Source: Methanothrix sp. (lineage in GTDB: Archaea > Halobacteriota > Methanosarcinia > Methanotrichales > Methanotrichaceae). From it: 5,949 nt of DNA. Each line of letters begins with the position of its first letter. Within the stretch, counting starts at the first letter, position 1. A program made the position numbers and the translations under genes. The DNA lies in NCBI GenBank assembly GCA_028682845.1, contig JAJRAT010000135.1, positions 1-5,949 of the forward strand, given 5' to 3'. Under the pieces are notes generated by a model, which made no database searches, was not told the origin of the DNA, and saw only the letters and a program-made list of their open reading frames with translations. Of the stretch, positions 1-5,949 are shown piece after piece.

Positions 1-94
1 CAACCGATGCGTATTGAAGATCCCATAATCACTATCTACAGGACCTTTCGCCCCACCCTTCCAGGCGGGCCGAACCCATCCAATAACTCGGAGG

Positions 95-110
95 TATATA
101 ACTCTTTTGC
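95..110 (-). promoter_or_regulatory. Possible leftward TATA box with purine-rich upstream element
   Basis: Read on the minus strand this is GCAAAAGAGTTATATA: an A-rich, BRE-like stretch followed by TTATATA, close to the archaeal promoter consensus. It would start transcription leftwards at about 70-75, for a gene outside the window. The only minus-strand start near the edge in a frame open to the edge is an ATG at 26-24, too short to assess. On the plus strand the same bases read GGAGGTATATAA, with no start codon at a useful distance. This is a sequence match only. Confidence 0.25.
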
Positions 111-180
111 TGACCGTACTCTGCCCCGGAAGAAAGAGTCATGTGCAATTCCGAACCGGATACCCAAAAACAACGTCGAG

Positions 181-190
181 TTTTAATATT
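181..190 (+). promoter_or_regulatory. Candidate TATA box for the aconitase gene
   Basis: An AT-only stretch, TTTTAATATT, lies in a locally more GC-rich leader, and an A-rich stretch (CAAAAACAA) lies a little upstream. A start of transcription about 25 bases downstream of its centre would fall near position 211. That leaves a short 5' leader of roughly 27 bases, which still contains the ribosome site. The assignment rests on composition and spacing alone. Confidence 0.4.
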
Positions 191-226
191 ATCATATCCT
201 ACCGCATAAGAATTAATATGCCTGCT

Positions 227-232
227 GGAGGT
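227..232 (+). promoter_or_regulatory. Shine-Dalgarno site of the aconitase gene
   Basis: GGAGGT is fully complementary to the archaeal 16S rRNA 3' end and sits five bases before the ATG at 238. It fixes that ATG as the start and contrasts with the weak or absent site in front of tgtA. Confidence 0.85.
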
Positions 233-237
233 CATTT

Positions 238-2184
238 ATGGGCTACACATTAACAGAAAAGATCCTGAGGGAGCACCTCGCGGATGGCTCCTATGCGCCG
301 GGCAAAGAGATCGGTATCAAGATTGACCAGACTCTGACCCAAGATGCAACCGGAACCATGGCATATCTCCAGTTCGAGTCCATGGGACTTTCCGAGATCG
401 CAACCGAGCTATCCGTAAGCTATGTCGATCACAATACCATACAGGTAGGTTTCGAGAATGCCGATGACCACGCCTACCTGGAATCCATCGCGAAGAAGTA
501 CGGCATTTACTTCTCGCGACCGGGAAACGGCATCTGCCACCAGGTCCATCTGGAGCGGTTCGCGCGACCCGGAAAAACGCTCCTCGGCTCGGACAGCCAC
601 ACCCCGACTGCAGGCGGCGTGGGCAGCATCGCCATGGGCGCTGGCGGCCTTGACGTGGCCGTGGCCATGGGAGGCGGCGCATACTACCTGACAGCCCCTC
701 AAGTCATCAACGTTCATCTCACCGGCTCTCTGCGGCCCTGGGTGACCGCCAAAGACGTGGTCCTGAAAGTCCTCAAGCACCTGACAACAAAAGGGAACGT
801 AGGCTGCGTCTGCGAGTACACCGGAGAGGGCATAGACAATCTCACCGTGCCGGAGAGAGCCACCATCACCAACATGGGCGCAGAGACCGGCGTCACCACA
901 TCCATCTTCCCCAGCGACCGCCAGACCTACAAATTCCTGGAGGCACAGGGCAGGGGAGATCAGTGGGTACCTCTGGCCGCAGACGATGATGCAAAATACG
1001 ACCGCACCATCGAGATAGATCTCTCAAAAATCGAGCCCCTGGCCGCAGCGCCTCACAGCCCGGGCAACATCGTCGCGGTCAATGACCTCAACCTGCCCGT
1101 CGATCAGGTGATGATAGGCTCCTGTACCAACTCCTCTTATGTAGACCTCATGACTGTGGCGAGAATGGTAAAAGGCAAAACCCTTCCAGCAGGCGTATCT
1201 CTCGGAATTGCCCCCGGTTCGCGCCAGGTCCTGAATACCATTGCGGCGAACGGAGCCCTGAGCGACCTGATATCCTTCGGAGCCAGAATTCTGGAATCGG
1301 CTTGCGGCTTTTGCATCGGCAACAGCATGTCCCCGCGCACGGACTCGGTGTCGGTTCGCACCAGCAACCGCAATTTCAAAGGAAGGTCGGGCACGCCGAG
1401 CGCCAATGTTTACCTGACAAGCCCCGTCGTCGCTGCCGCCGCCGCCCTCACCGGCAGACTCGCCGACCCCAGAACCCTGAATATCGACTTTCCGCGGGTG
1501 GATATGCCGGACCGCTTCCAGATCGATGATCGCATGATCATTCCGCCCTTGCCGCAGTCGGAAAGAGCAGCGATAAAAATCAGCCGCGGCCCCAACATCG
1601 GCGAGCCGCCCGTCAACGGCCCCATGCCCGAAGATATCAGCGGCGTGATCACCATCAAAGTGGGAGATCTGGTGACCACGGACCACATCATGCCCGCCGG
1701 CGCGCGCCTCAAGTACAGATCCAACGTCCCCAAGTACTCGGAATTCGTCTTTGAGCCGCTGGACAGGGAGTTCCCCAGCCGCGCACAGGCGCTGAGGAAT
1801 AAAGGCTCGCATAATATCATCGTGGCCGGCCAAAGCTACGGCCAGGGCTCTTCAAGGGAGCATGCCGCCCTCTGCCCCATGTACCTGGGTGTGAAAGCCG
1901 TCCTCGCCAAATCCATCGAGCGCATTCATGCCGCAAACCTGGTCAACTTCGGCATCATTCCCTTCAGCTTTGCCGACGAATCTAATTATGACACCCTTGC
2001 CGGCGGCGAAGAGATCAGAGTCTCGGACATCAGGCGAGCACTGCAGCTAGGCGACGACGTGGTGAAAGCAATGGTTGCTGGCCGAGAGATGCTCTTGAAG
2101 ATGAGCTTATCAAAACGCCAAAGAGACATTCTCTTGGCAGGAGGGCTCTTGCCCTACACGGTCCAGGGAAGAAAAGGAAACTAG
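238..2184 (+). CDS. acn: Aconitate hydratase (aconitase), monomeric prokaryotic type of about 650 residues
   Basis: Catalyses citrate to isocitrate through cis-aconitate in the cytoplasm, using a [4Fe-4S] cluster; in methanogens this step normally feeds 2-oxoglutarate and glutamate synthesis. Visible motifs: GSDSHTPTAGG at 118-127 (substrate-side Asp-His), GSCTNSS at 294-300 giving cluster ligand C296, and CGFC at 356-359 giving C356 and C359, so all three ligands are present. SNRNFKGR follows at 376-383. The C-terminal swivel domain carries TTDHIMPAG (480-488) and GQSYGQGSSREHAAL (531-545), with the catalytic Ser-Ser-Arg at 538-540. The length of 648 fits the short putative-aconitase subfamily (TIGR01342 type) rather than the ~890-residue AcnA. 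The ATG at 238 has a strong GGAGGT ribosome site five bases upstream. A terminator directly after the stop suggests a single-gene transcript. Homoaconitase or isopropylmalate isomerase is less likely, because those archaeal enzymes are usually split into two subunits. Confidence 0.95.
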   Translation: MGYTLTEKILREHLADGSYAPGKEIGIKIDQTLTQDATGTMAYLQFESMGLSEIATELSVSYVDHNTIQVGFENADDHAYLESIAKKYGIYFSRPGNGICHQVHLERFARPGKTLLGSDSHTPTAGGVGSIAMGAGGLDVAVAMGGGAYYLTAPQVINVHLTGSLRPWVTAKDVVLKVLKHLTTKGNVGCVCEYTGEGIDNLTVPERATITNMGAETGVTTSIFPSDRQTYKFLEAQGRGDQWVPLAADDDAKYDRTIEIDLSKIEPLAAAPHSPGNIVAVNDLNLPVDQVMIGSCTNSSYVDLMTVARMVKGKTLPAGVSLGIAPGSRQVLNTIAANGALSDLISFGARILESACGFCIGNSMSPRTDSVSVRTSNRNFKGRSGTPSANVYLTSPVVAAAAALTGRLADPRTLNIDFPRVDMPDRFQIDDRMIIPPLPQSERAAIKISRGPNIGEPPVNGPMPEDISGVITIKVGDLVTTDHIMPAGARLKYRSNVPKYSEFVFEPLDREFPSRAQALRNKGSHNIIVAGQSYGQGSSREHAALCPMYLGVKAVLAKSIERIHAANLVNFGIIPFSFADESNYDTLAGGEEIRVSDIRRALQLGDDVVKAMVAGREMLLKMSLSKRQRDILLAGGLLPYTVQGRKGN

Positions 2185-2215
2185 ATCTGCCGCAGACAGG
2201 CAGATTCTTTTTTTT
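2185..2215 (+). terminator. Hairpin plus T8 transcript end of the aconitase gene
   Basis: The stop codon is followed at once by a perfect 7-bp inverted repeat, ATCTGCC (2185-2191) with GGCAGAT (2199-2205), around a 7-base loop. After two more bases (TC) comes a run of eight T (2208-2215). Archaeal RNA polymerase terminates at T-rich tracts, so the tract is probably the active part. Read on the minus strand it is an A-run, so it should not stop the converging transcript. Confidence 0.8.
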
Positions 2216-2222
2216 CAGGAAT

Positions 2223-2250
2223 TTGAAGATCTGCGCAGATAGCCTTTCAA
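2223..2250. repeat. Imperfect inverted repeat with a 12-bp perfect palindromic core
   Basis: The core ATCTGCGCAGAT (2229-2240) is a perfect palindrome. It is flanked by TTGAA (2223-2227) and its complement TTCAA (2246-2250), separated from the core by one base on the left and five on the right. The same half-sites, ATCTGC and GCAGAT, occur in the terminator hairpin about 40 bases to the left. It lies between two converging genes, so it could be an RNA hairpin at the 3' end of the minus-strand transcript, or a protein-binding dyad. No T-tract follows it on either strand. Confidence 0.6.
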
Positions 2251-2271
2251 GCTCAACGACTGATCGCCGGT

Positions 2272-2766
2272 TTAAATGTTGAACAGCGACTCGATGTTTT
2301 GCGACATAATCTGTCCGCTGGAAGAGCTGCTTGGAACCGCAGTGCTCTGCGTGGCGGAGAAAGTGCTCTGCAACGGAGTGTATGCGCGAGTCTCATAGAT
2401 GCTGAACTGAGTGCTGACATCCCTGGTCAGAGACTGGCTGTTCAACTCAGATATGCTGGCATTGGAGGCTGCAGCGGCGTTGGCGGAAAAGCTGGAACCT
2501 GTTACCTTGACAGGAGTATTGAAGCTGAGAGGGAATATGTTCATCCAGATTGCCATATTGGACATGGTGTTCTTGGCAGTGGCATTTGCTCCGGTTATGT
2601 AGTCTTGCCAGTAGGACTGGACGCTCGGCTCAAAGGATGATGAGCCTGCAGAGTAGTAAAATGACAACTGGCTAGTGCCGTAGCCTTCGCCGGTAAACAT
2701 GAGCTGGGCGGAAGCCATGCCCATGAGGCAGACCAATGCTGCCAGTGCAACTATCATCGTCTTCAT
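2272..2766 (-). CDS. Hypothetical secreted serine-rich protein
   Basis: I do not recognise this 164-residue protein. It starts with a textbook Sec signal peptide: Lys at position 2, a hydrophobic core over about 4-17, and a likely cleavage after ASA at residue 20, leaving a mature protein that begins Gln-Leu-Met. The mature part has no Cys and few charged residues. It is rich in Ser (about 31 of 164 overall), Ala, Asn and Thr. Aromatic residues cluster near the mature N-terminus (FYY at 36-38, YW at 52-53), a five-Ser run sits at 146-150, and two N-glycosylation sequons lie at N61 and N102. There is no second membrane segment and no LPXTG, lipobox or PGF-type anchor, so release or loose surface attachment is likely. 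Codons end mostly in C or G like the neighbours, which supports this frame over the overlapping plus-strand frames. The ribosome site is weak (GGGATGA about eight bases upstream). The gene is divergent from tgtA. Confidence 0.75.
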   Translation of the reverse strand: MKTMIVALAALVCLMGMASAQLMFTGEGYGTSQLSFYYSAGSSSFEPSVQSYWQDYITGANATAKNTMSNMAIWMNIFPLSFNTPVKVTGSSFSANAAAASNASISELNSQSLTRDVSTQFSIYETRAYTPLQSTFSATQSTAVPSSSSSGQIMSQNIESLFNI

Positions 2767-2820
2767 TTAAATTCATCCCATTATATTCGATTTGAATCCT
2801 CTTCTGCTGTTCAGTCCCAA

Positions 2821-2830
2821 CCTATTTATT
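2821..2830. promoter_or_regulatory. TATA-like element in the divergent intergenic region
   Basis: On the plus strand the element reads CTATTTATT and is centred about 26 bases before the ATG at 2853, the spacing expected for a leaderless tgtA transcript. On the minus strand it reads AATAAATAGG, a similar or slightly better TATA match. There it would give the secreted-protein gene a start near 2800 and a leader of about 35 bases. Which direction it serves, or whether it serves both, cannot be settled from sequence. A second AT-rich block (TTATATT, 2781-2787) sits too close to the minus-strand start to be its TATA box. Confidence 0.4.
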
Positions 2831-2852
2831 CCTTATTGGTGCACTGTTGCCC

Positions 2853-4274
2853 ATGCCCGACCGTTTCGAGATATTGCATAAAGACCTGGCAGGCAGGATC
2901 GGAAGGCTCTCCACGCCCCACGGAACCATCGAGACGCCGGGATTAATGCCGGTAGTAAATCCTCATCTCCACCTCATCCCGCCCAAAGAGCTGAAGGAGA
3001 TGGGTGCAGACATTATTATCACTAACAGCTACATTATTCACGAGGATGCCAAGCTGAAGGAGCATGCCCTGGAAAAAGGATTGCATGACCTCATAGGTTT
3101 CCAGGGTCCGATTATGACCGATTCGGGTGCATTTCAGCTTTCAGTTTACGGATCGGTGCAGGTCCTGCCCCTGGAGATCCTGGAGTTTCAGTTTGCCATT
3201 CATTCCGATATCTGCGTGCCGCTAGACATCCCGACGCCGCCCGATGTTCCAAGAGAGAGAGCCGAATCGGAGCTTCAAGAGACACAAGAGCGGCTGGCGG
3301 AAGCTGCAGCCCAGGAGAGGCCGGCACTCCTGGCAGGCCCCATTCAAGGCTCGACTTATCCCGATCTCAGGAAGAAGGCAGCCGCATTTTTAAGAGACAA
3401 GAATTTTGACGTCTACCCCGTGGGCGGCGTGGTCCCGCTCATGGAATCCTACAGATTCCGTGATCTGGTTTCGGTCGTGACATCCGCCAAGAAGGGACTG
3501 GGCTCCGGCGCGCCCGTGCATCTTTTCGGTGCCGGGCACCCCATGGTCTTTGCCCTGGCGGCGGCTATGGGCTGCGACCTCTTCGATTCGGCAGCCTACG
3601 CTCTTTTTGCTCGACAGGGGAGATATCTGACGGTCCAGGGAACAGGGAAGCTGGACGAGATGAAATATCTGCCCTGCTCCTGCCCGATTTGCCAGAGCCA
3701 CACGCACAAAGAGCTGATGCAAAGCCCGGAAAAGATCAAGCTCCTGGCCATGCATAACCTCTATGTTTCGCTGCAGGAGATGAAGCTGGTCAAACAGTGC
3801 ATCTGGGAAGGATCGCTCTGGGAACTTTTGGAGAGCCGGTGCCGCTCCCATCCGCGCATGCTCGACGGCTACAAGAGGCTCTGCGCCGAGGGCGAGTGGC
3901 TGGAGGGGCTCGATTTGGCCAGCAAGTCCACCATGTTTTACCTCAGCCCCGAATCGGCCTCCCGACCGGAGAGCATTCGCTATTCACGTCGCATCGATCG
4001 AATCGTGCTGGCGGGAAATGTCCTGATAACGGATGACCGTGAAGCCGATGCATCCGGATTTGATCATGTGCTCCATTTCAAGCCGCCCTTCGGCCCCTAT
4101 CCTCCGGAACTGGCAGAGACATATCCATTCAATGCCGAGGTCCCGGAGGATCCGGACGAGGCCGCACTGGCCAGGGCCGCAAAGAACATCAAACGCCTAC
4201 AAGATGCAAATCCGTCCGCCAGTTTCAGCTTTAAACTGAACTGCCGATTGCCGGAGGGCATAGGGGAAAGATGA
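2853..4274 (+). CDS. tgtA: tRNA-guanine(15) transglycosylase (archaeosine pathway)
   Basis: Replaces guanine-15 in the D-loop of archaeal tRNAs with preQ0, the base-exchange step of archaeosine synthesis; cytoplasmic. Numbering from the ATG at 2853 (473 residues), the TIM-barrel catalytic domain shows TDSGAFQ at 89-95 with the general acid D90. GCDLFDSAAY at 240-249 holds the nucleophile D245, and the zinc site is C275, C277, C280 and H301. A post-barrel domain carries KPPFGPYPPEL at about 410-420, typical of archaeal TgtA. There is no PUA domain, so the protein is about 100 residues shorter than the roughly 580-residue Pyrococcus form. An in-frame TTG at 2847 would add Met-Pro. I prefer the ATG because a TATA-like box 26 bases upstream suggests a leaderless message, although a GGTG at 2838 could serve the TTG. 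The stop overlaps the arcS start (ATGA), implying translational coupling. Confidence 0.95.
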   Translation: MPDRFEILHKDLAGRIGRLSTPHGTIETPGLMPVVNPHLHLIPPKELKEMGADIIITNSYIIHEDAKLKEHALEKGLHDLIGFQGPIMTDSGAFQLSVYGSVQVLPLEILEFQFAIHSDICVPLDIPTPPDVPRERAESELQETQERLAEAAAQERPALLAGPIQGSTYPDLRKKAAAFLRDKNFDVYPVGGVVPLMESYRFRDLVSVVTSAKKGLGSGAPVHLFGAGHPMVFALAAAMGCDLFDSAAYALFARQGRYLTVQGTGKLDEMKYLPCSCPICQSHTHKELMQSPEKIKLLAMHNLYVSLQEMKLVKQCIWEGSLWELLESRCRSHPRMLDGYKRLCAEGEWLEGLDLASKSTMFYLSPESASRPESIRYSRRIDRIVLAGNVLITDDREADASGFDHVLHFKPPFGPYPPELAETYPFNAEVPEDPDEAALARAAKNIKRLQDANPSASFSFKLNCRLPEGIGER

Positions 4275-5949
4275 CTAAATATTTCGAGGTTCTGAGGCGG
4301 GACGGTCCCGCTCGCCTGGGAAAGCTGCTACTGGAAAGGCAGATCGGCACGCCGTCCCTTTTGACGGCGGATGATTTCAGCTCAGCGGGAAGCATTTTTC
4401 GCCATTCCTCTCTCGAGGATGCAGCAAGCGCCGCCCAGGCGCTGATCGAGGGCAGGCCGGATGCAAAGAGACTGACCATAATGCCCTACGCACCCGCCTT
4501 CCTTCGCTCCGAGCCGTCCGTCATTTTGCCGACCTGCAAGATGGACGGACCGAAAGGGATTGTTCTGCAGCCCTTCAGCTCCAAGAAGCCGGATGAGGCC
4601 GATGTTTATGTCCTGGCCTTTGCCGGTGTTCTCAGGAACCCGAGAGACTTAATTAGCGCCGTTGTCGGTGCGAGAAACTGCATTCCTCCGGATACGGCCC
4701 TTTATGCCCCGGCCCTGGCCACGCCCGCCAACCTGGCTTTTCTCGTTTACCTTGGAATCGATCTGCTGGACTCGACGCGCGTTGTGGCGGACGGCCTCCT
4801 GGGGCGCTATCACACCCGCGACGGCGTTTGGGATGCAAAAGACTTAAGCGAGCTTCCCTGCCGCTGCGAGCACTGCCGCAAGCTGGGGGAAAGGCGCGAT
4901 GACGGCAGGCTTCTGGCCGCCCACAATCTCCTCAAGCTGGAGGAGGAGCTGCTGGTTGTTCGAGAGACCACTCGCTCTGAGACCATTCGGGAATATGTGG
5001 AGCGGCAGGTTCGGGTCACGCCCGACCTGACCGCGTCCCTGCGCGTGCTGGATCAGGAACACCGATACCTGGAGATGAGAACGCCGCAGCAAAGACGCAG
5101 CACGTTTTTCGCCAATACCGGCGAGTCGCTGCAGCGCGTCGAGGTCACACGTTTCGCGGAGAGGGTGATTCAGCGCTACAAGGCACCGCAAAGCGATGTC
5201 CTGCTGCTGCTGCCCTGCTCGGCCAAAAAGCCTTACTCGATGTCCAGATCGCACCGCCTCTTTGCGGAGGCTGTGGGGTCGCATCACCGATATCTGCATG
5301 AGCTGATCCTGACCTCGCCGCTGGCATTGGTACCGCGGGAGCTGGAAGAGGTCTATCCCGCCGCCAGCTACGACGTTCCCGTCACCGGACGATGGGATCT
5401 GGAGGAAAGGGCGTGGCTGTGCAAGTGCCTGGATGCTTACCTGGAGAAGAACAGGTATGCCAAAATTGTATCTCACCTGGATGGAGAGCTGGAAGAAGCG
5501 GTTAAATCGCACGGCATCGATGCGGTCTACACGGGCGGCGGAACCAATGGCCCGGCTCTGGCGCGGCTCTCGGAGGCAATCGCAGAAGCCTGCCACGGTG
5601 CAGCGCGTCTGCCGGATGCCCGACTCCTGCGCTACCGTGCACTGGCTGATGTTTATTTCGGCTCCGGTGCAGGAGAGGCTCTGCTGGCGGGAAAGGTACA
5701 GATCAGGGGCCGCGAGCTGCAAGACGAGCGAAAGAAACCGCTGGCCATGCTGACCGTCAACGGCGCTCTGGCCCTGTCACTAGAGGGAGCAAAGCGCATC
5801 GAACCTTTGGGCCGTTACATCGTGACCATCGGCGACTTCATGCCCAAGGGCTCATTGCTGGCACCGGGCGTGGTGGACGCCGATTCAGAGATCCGGCCCG
5901 GAGATGAGGTAATCGTTCGCGGCGAGCGTGCCTTTGGTTTGGGTAAGGC
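4271..5949 (+). CDS. arcS: Archaeosine synthase ArcS (TgtA2), 3' end cut by the window
   Basis: Acts after TgtA on preQ0-15 tRNA in making archaeosine. It was first described as an amidinotransferase; later work describes lysine addition to preQ0, completed by the radical-SAM partner RaSEA in some archaea. Read from the ATG at 4271, 559 codons are open, with no stop before the edge. A degenerate TGT-like domain keeps the zinc site (CRCEHC giving C197, C199, C202; H218) and an LDS motif (D167), but lacks the DSGxFQ segment of TgtA. The ArcS signature PCSAKKPYSMSRSH lies at 315-328. A linking domain follows, then a PUA RNA-binding domain from about 488, reaching GDEVIVRGERAFGLGK at the edge. 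Probably only the last few to about twenty residues are missing. The start overlaps the tgtA stop, and GGGGAAAG directly before it, or GGAGG at 4253, may serve as the ribosome site. The N-terminal YFEVLRRDGPARLGK matches the family start. Confidence 0.95.
   Translation, partial: MTKYFEVLRRDGPARLGKLLLERQIGTPSLLTADDFSSAGSIFRHSSLEDAASAAQALIEGRPDAKRLTIMPYAPAFLRSEPSVILPTCKMDGPKGIVLQPFSSKKPDEADVYVLAFAGVLRNPRDLISAVVGARNCIPPDTALYAPALATPANLAFLVYLGIDLLDSTRVVADGLLGRYHTRDGVWDAKDLSELPCRCEHCRKLGERRDDGRLLAAHNLLKLEEELLVVRETTRSETIREYVERQVRVTPDLTASLRVLDQEHRYLEMRTPQQRRSTFFANTGESLQRVEVTRFAERVIQRYKAPQSDVLLLLPCSAKKPYSMSRSHRLFAEAVGSHHRYLHELILTSPLALVPRELEEVYPAASYDVPVTGRWDLEERAWLCKCLDAYLEKNRYAKIVSHLDGELEEAVKSHGIDAVYTGGGTNGPALARLSEAIAEACHGAARLPDARLLRYRALADVYFGSGAGEALLAGKVQIRGRELQDERKKPLAMLTVNGALALSLEGAKRIEPLGRYIVTIGDFMPKGSLLAPGVVDADSEIRPGDEVIVRGERAFGLGK

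Noticed and set aside
50..85. tRNA-like T-arm (GGGTTCGGCCC on the minus strand)
   Set aside because: The five-base stem needed around the TTCG loop does not pair, and no anticodon or acceptor arm can be drawn around it.
127..153. Short inverted repeat CGGAA/TTCCG upstream of the aconitase gene
   Set aside because: It is only five base pairs with a 17-base loop. Such a match is expected by chance and has no supporting second copy.
32..235. Minus-strand 67-codon frame over the aconitase leader
   Set aside because: It starts inside the Shine-Dalgarno and start region of the aconitase gene, has no ribosome site of its own, and gives an unremarkable translation.
1430..1449. GCC-rich run inside the aconitase gene, considered as a simple repeat
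   Set aside because: It is explained by a run of alanine codons in a GC-rich genome.
1024..1833. Long minus-strand open frame (269 codons) opposite the aconitase gene
   Set aside because: It mirrors the coding strand of a complete, motif-rich aconitase. GC-rich codons commonly leave such antisense frames open, and its translation shows no recognisable domain.
2299..2640. Plus-strand open frame of 113 codons within the secreted-protein region
   Set aside because: The minus-strand frame has a signal peptide and host-like codon use, while the plus frame has no ribosome site, domain or sensible composition.
4844..5722. Long minus-strand open frame (292 codons) opposite arcS
   Set aside because: It is an antisense shadow. 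The plus strand encodes the zinc site, the PCSxxKPY signature and the PUA domain of ArcS continuously across this stretch.

Overview
The window comes from an archaeon, most likely a methanogenic euryarchaeote of the Methanosarcinia type. A Methanothrix/Methanotrichaceae-like source is my best guess, but this is inference and is not proven by the sequence. The main evidence is an adjacent pair of archaea-only tRNA-modification genes (tgtA and arcS). Supporting signs are TATA-type promoter candidates, a mix of Shine-Dalgarno-led and apparently leaderless starts, and a T-rich transcript end. The DNA is moderately GC-rich, with C- and G-ending codons favoured in the genes.

Layout. Positions 1-237 hold the leader of the first gene plus a possible left-pointing TATA box; no gene is secure there. 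Positions 238-2184 (+) encode a complete 648-residue aconitate hydratase with all three iron-sulfur cysteines. A hairpin followed by eight T residues comes immediately after its stop. Positions 2272-2766 (-) encode a 164-residue, serine-rich, signal-peptide-bearing protein that I do not recognise. It converges on the aconitase gene. The 87 bases between the two stops hold a cluster of ATCTGC/GCAGAT half-sites.

A divergent intergenic stretch of 86 bases (2767-2852) separates the secreted-protein gene from tgtA. tgtA (2853-4274, +; possible TTG start at 2847) encodes the archaeal tRNA-guanine(15) transglycosylase. Its stop overlaps the start of arcS (4271 onward, +; ATGA overlap), which encodes archaeosine synthase. 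arcS runs off the right edge inside its C-terminal PUA domain and is not closed by a stop.

How the genes work together. TgtA exchanges guanine-15 in the tRNA D-loop for preQ0. ArcS, a paralogue of TgtA, then acts on the inserted preQ0 on the way to archaeosine (G+). The two are translationally coupled, and the RNA-binding PUA domain is present only in ArcS. Aconitase belongs to central metabolism (citrate to isocitrate, towards 2-oxoglutarate and glutamate) and appears to be a single-gene unit. The secreted protein has no evident link to either neighbour. I found no mobile element, CRISPR array, tRNA or rRNA, and no clear evidence of an undescribed multi-gene system. The least explained items are the secreted orphan protein, the inverted-repeat cluster beside it, and the 5' edge.
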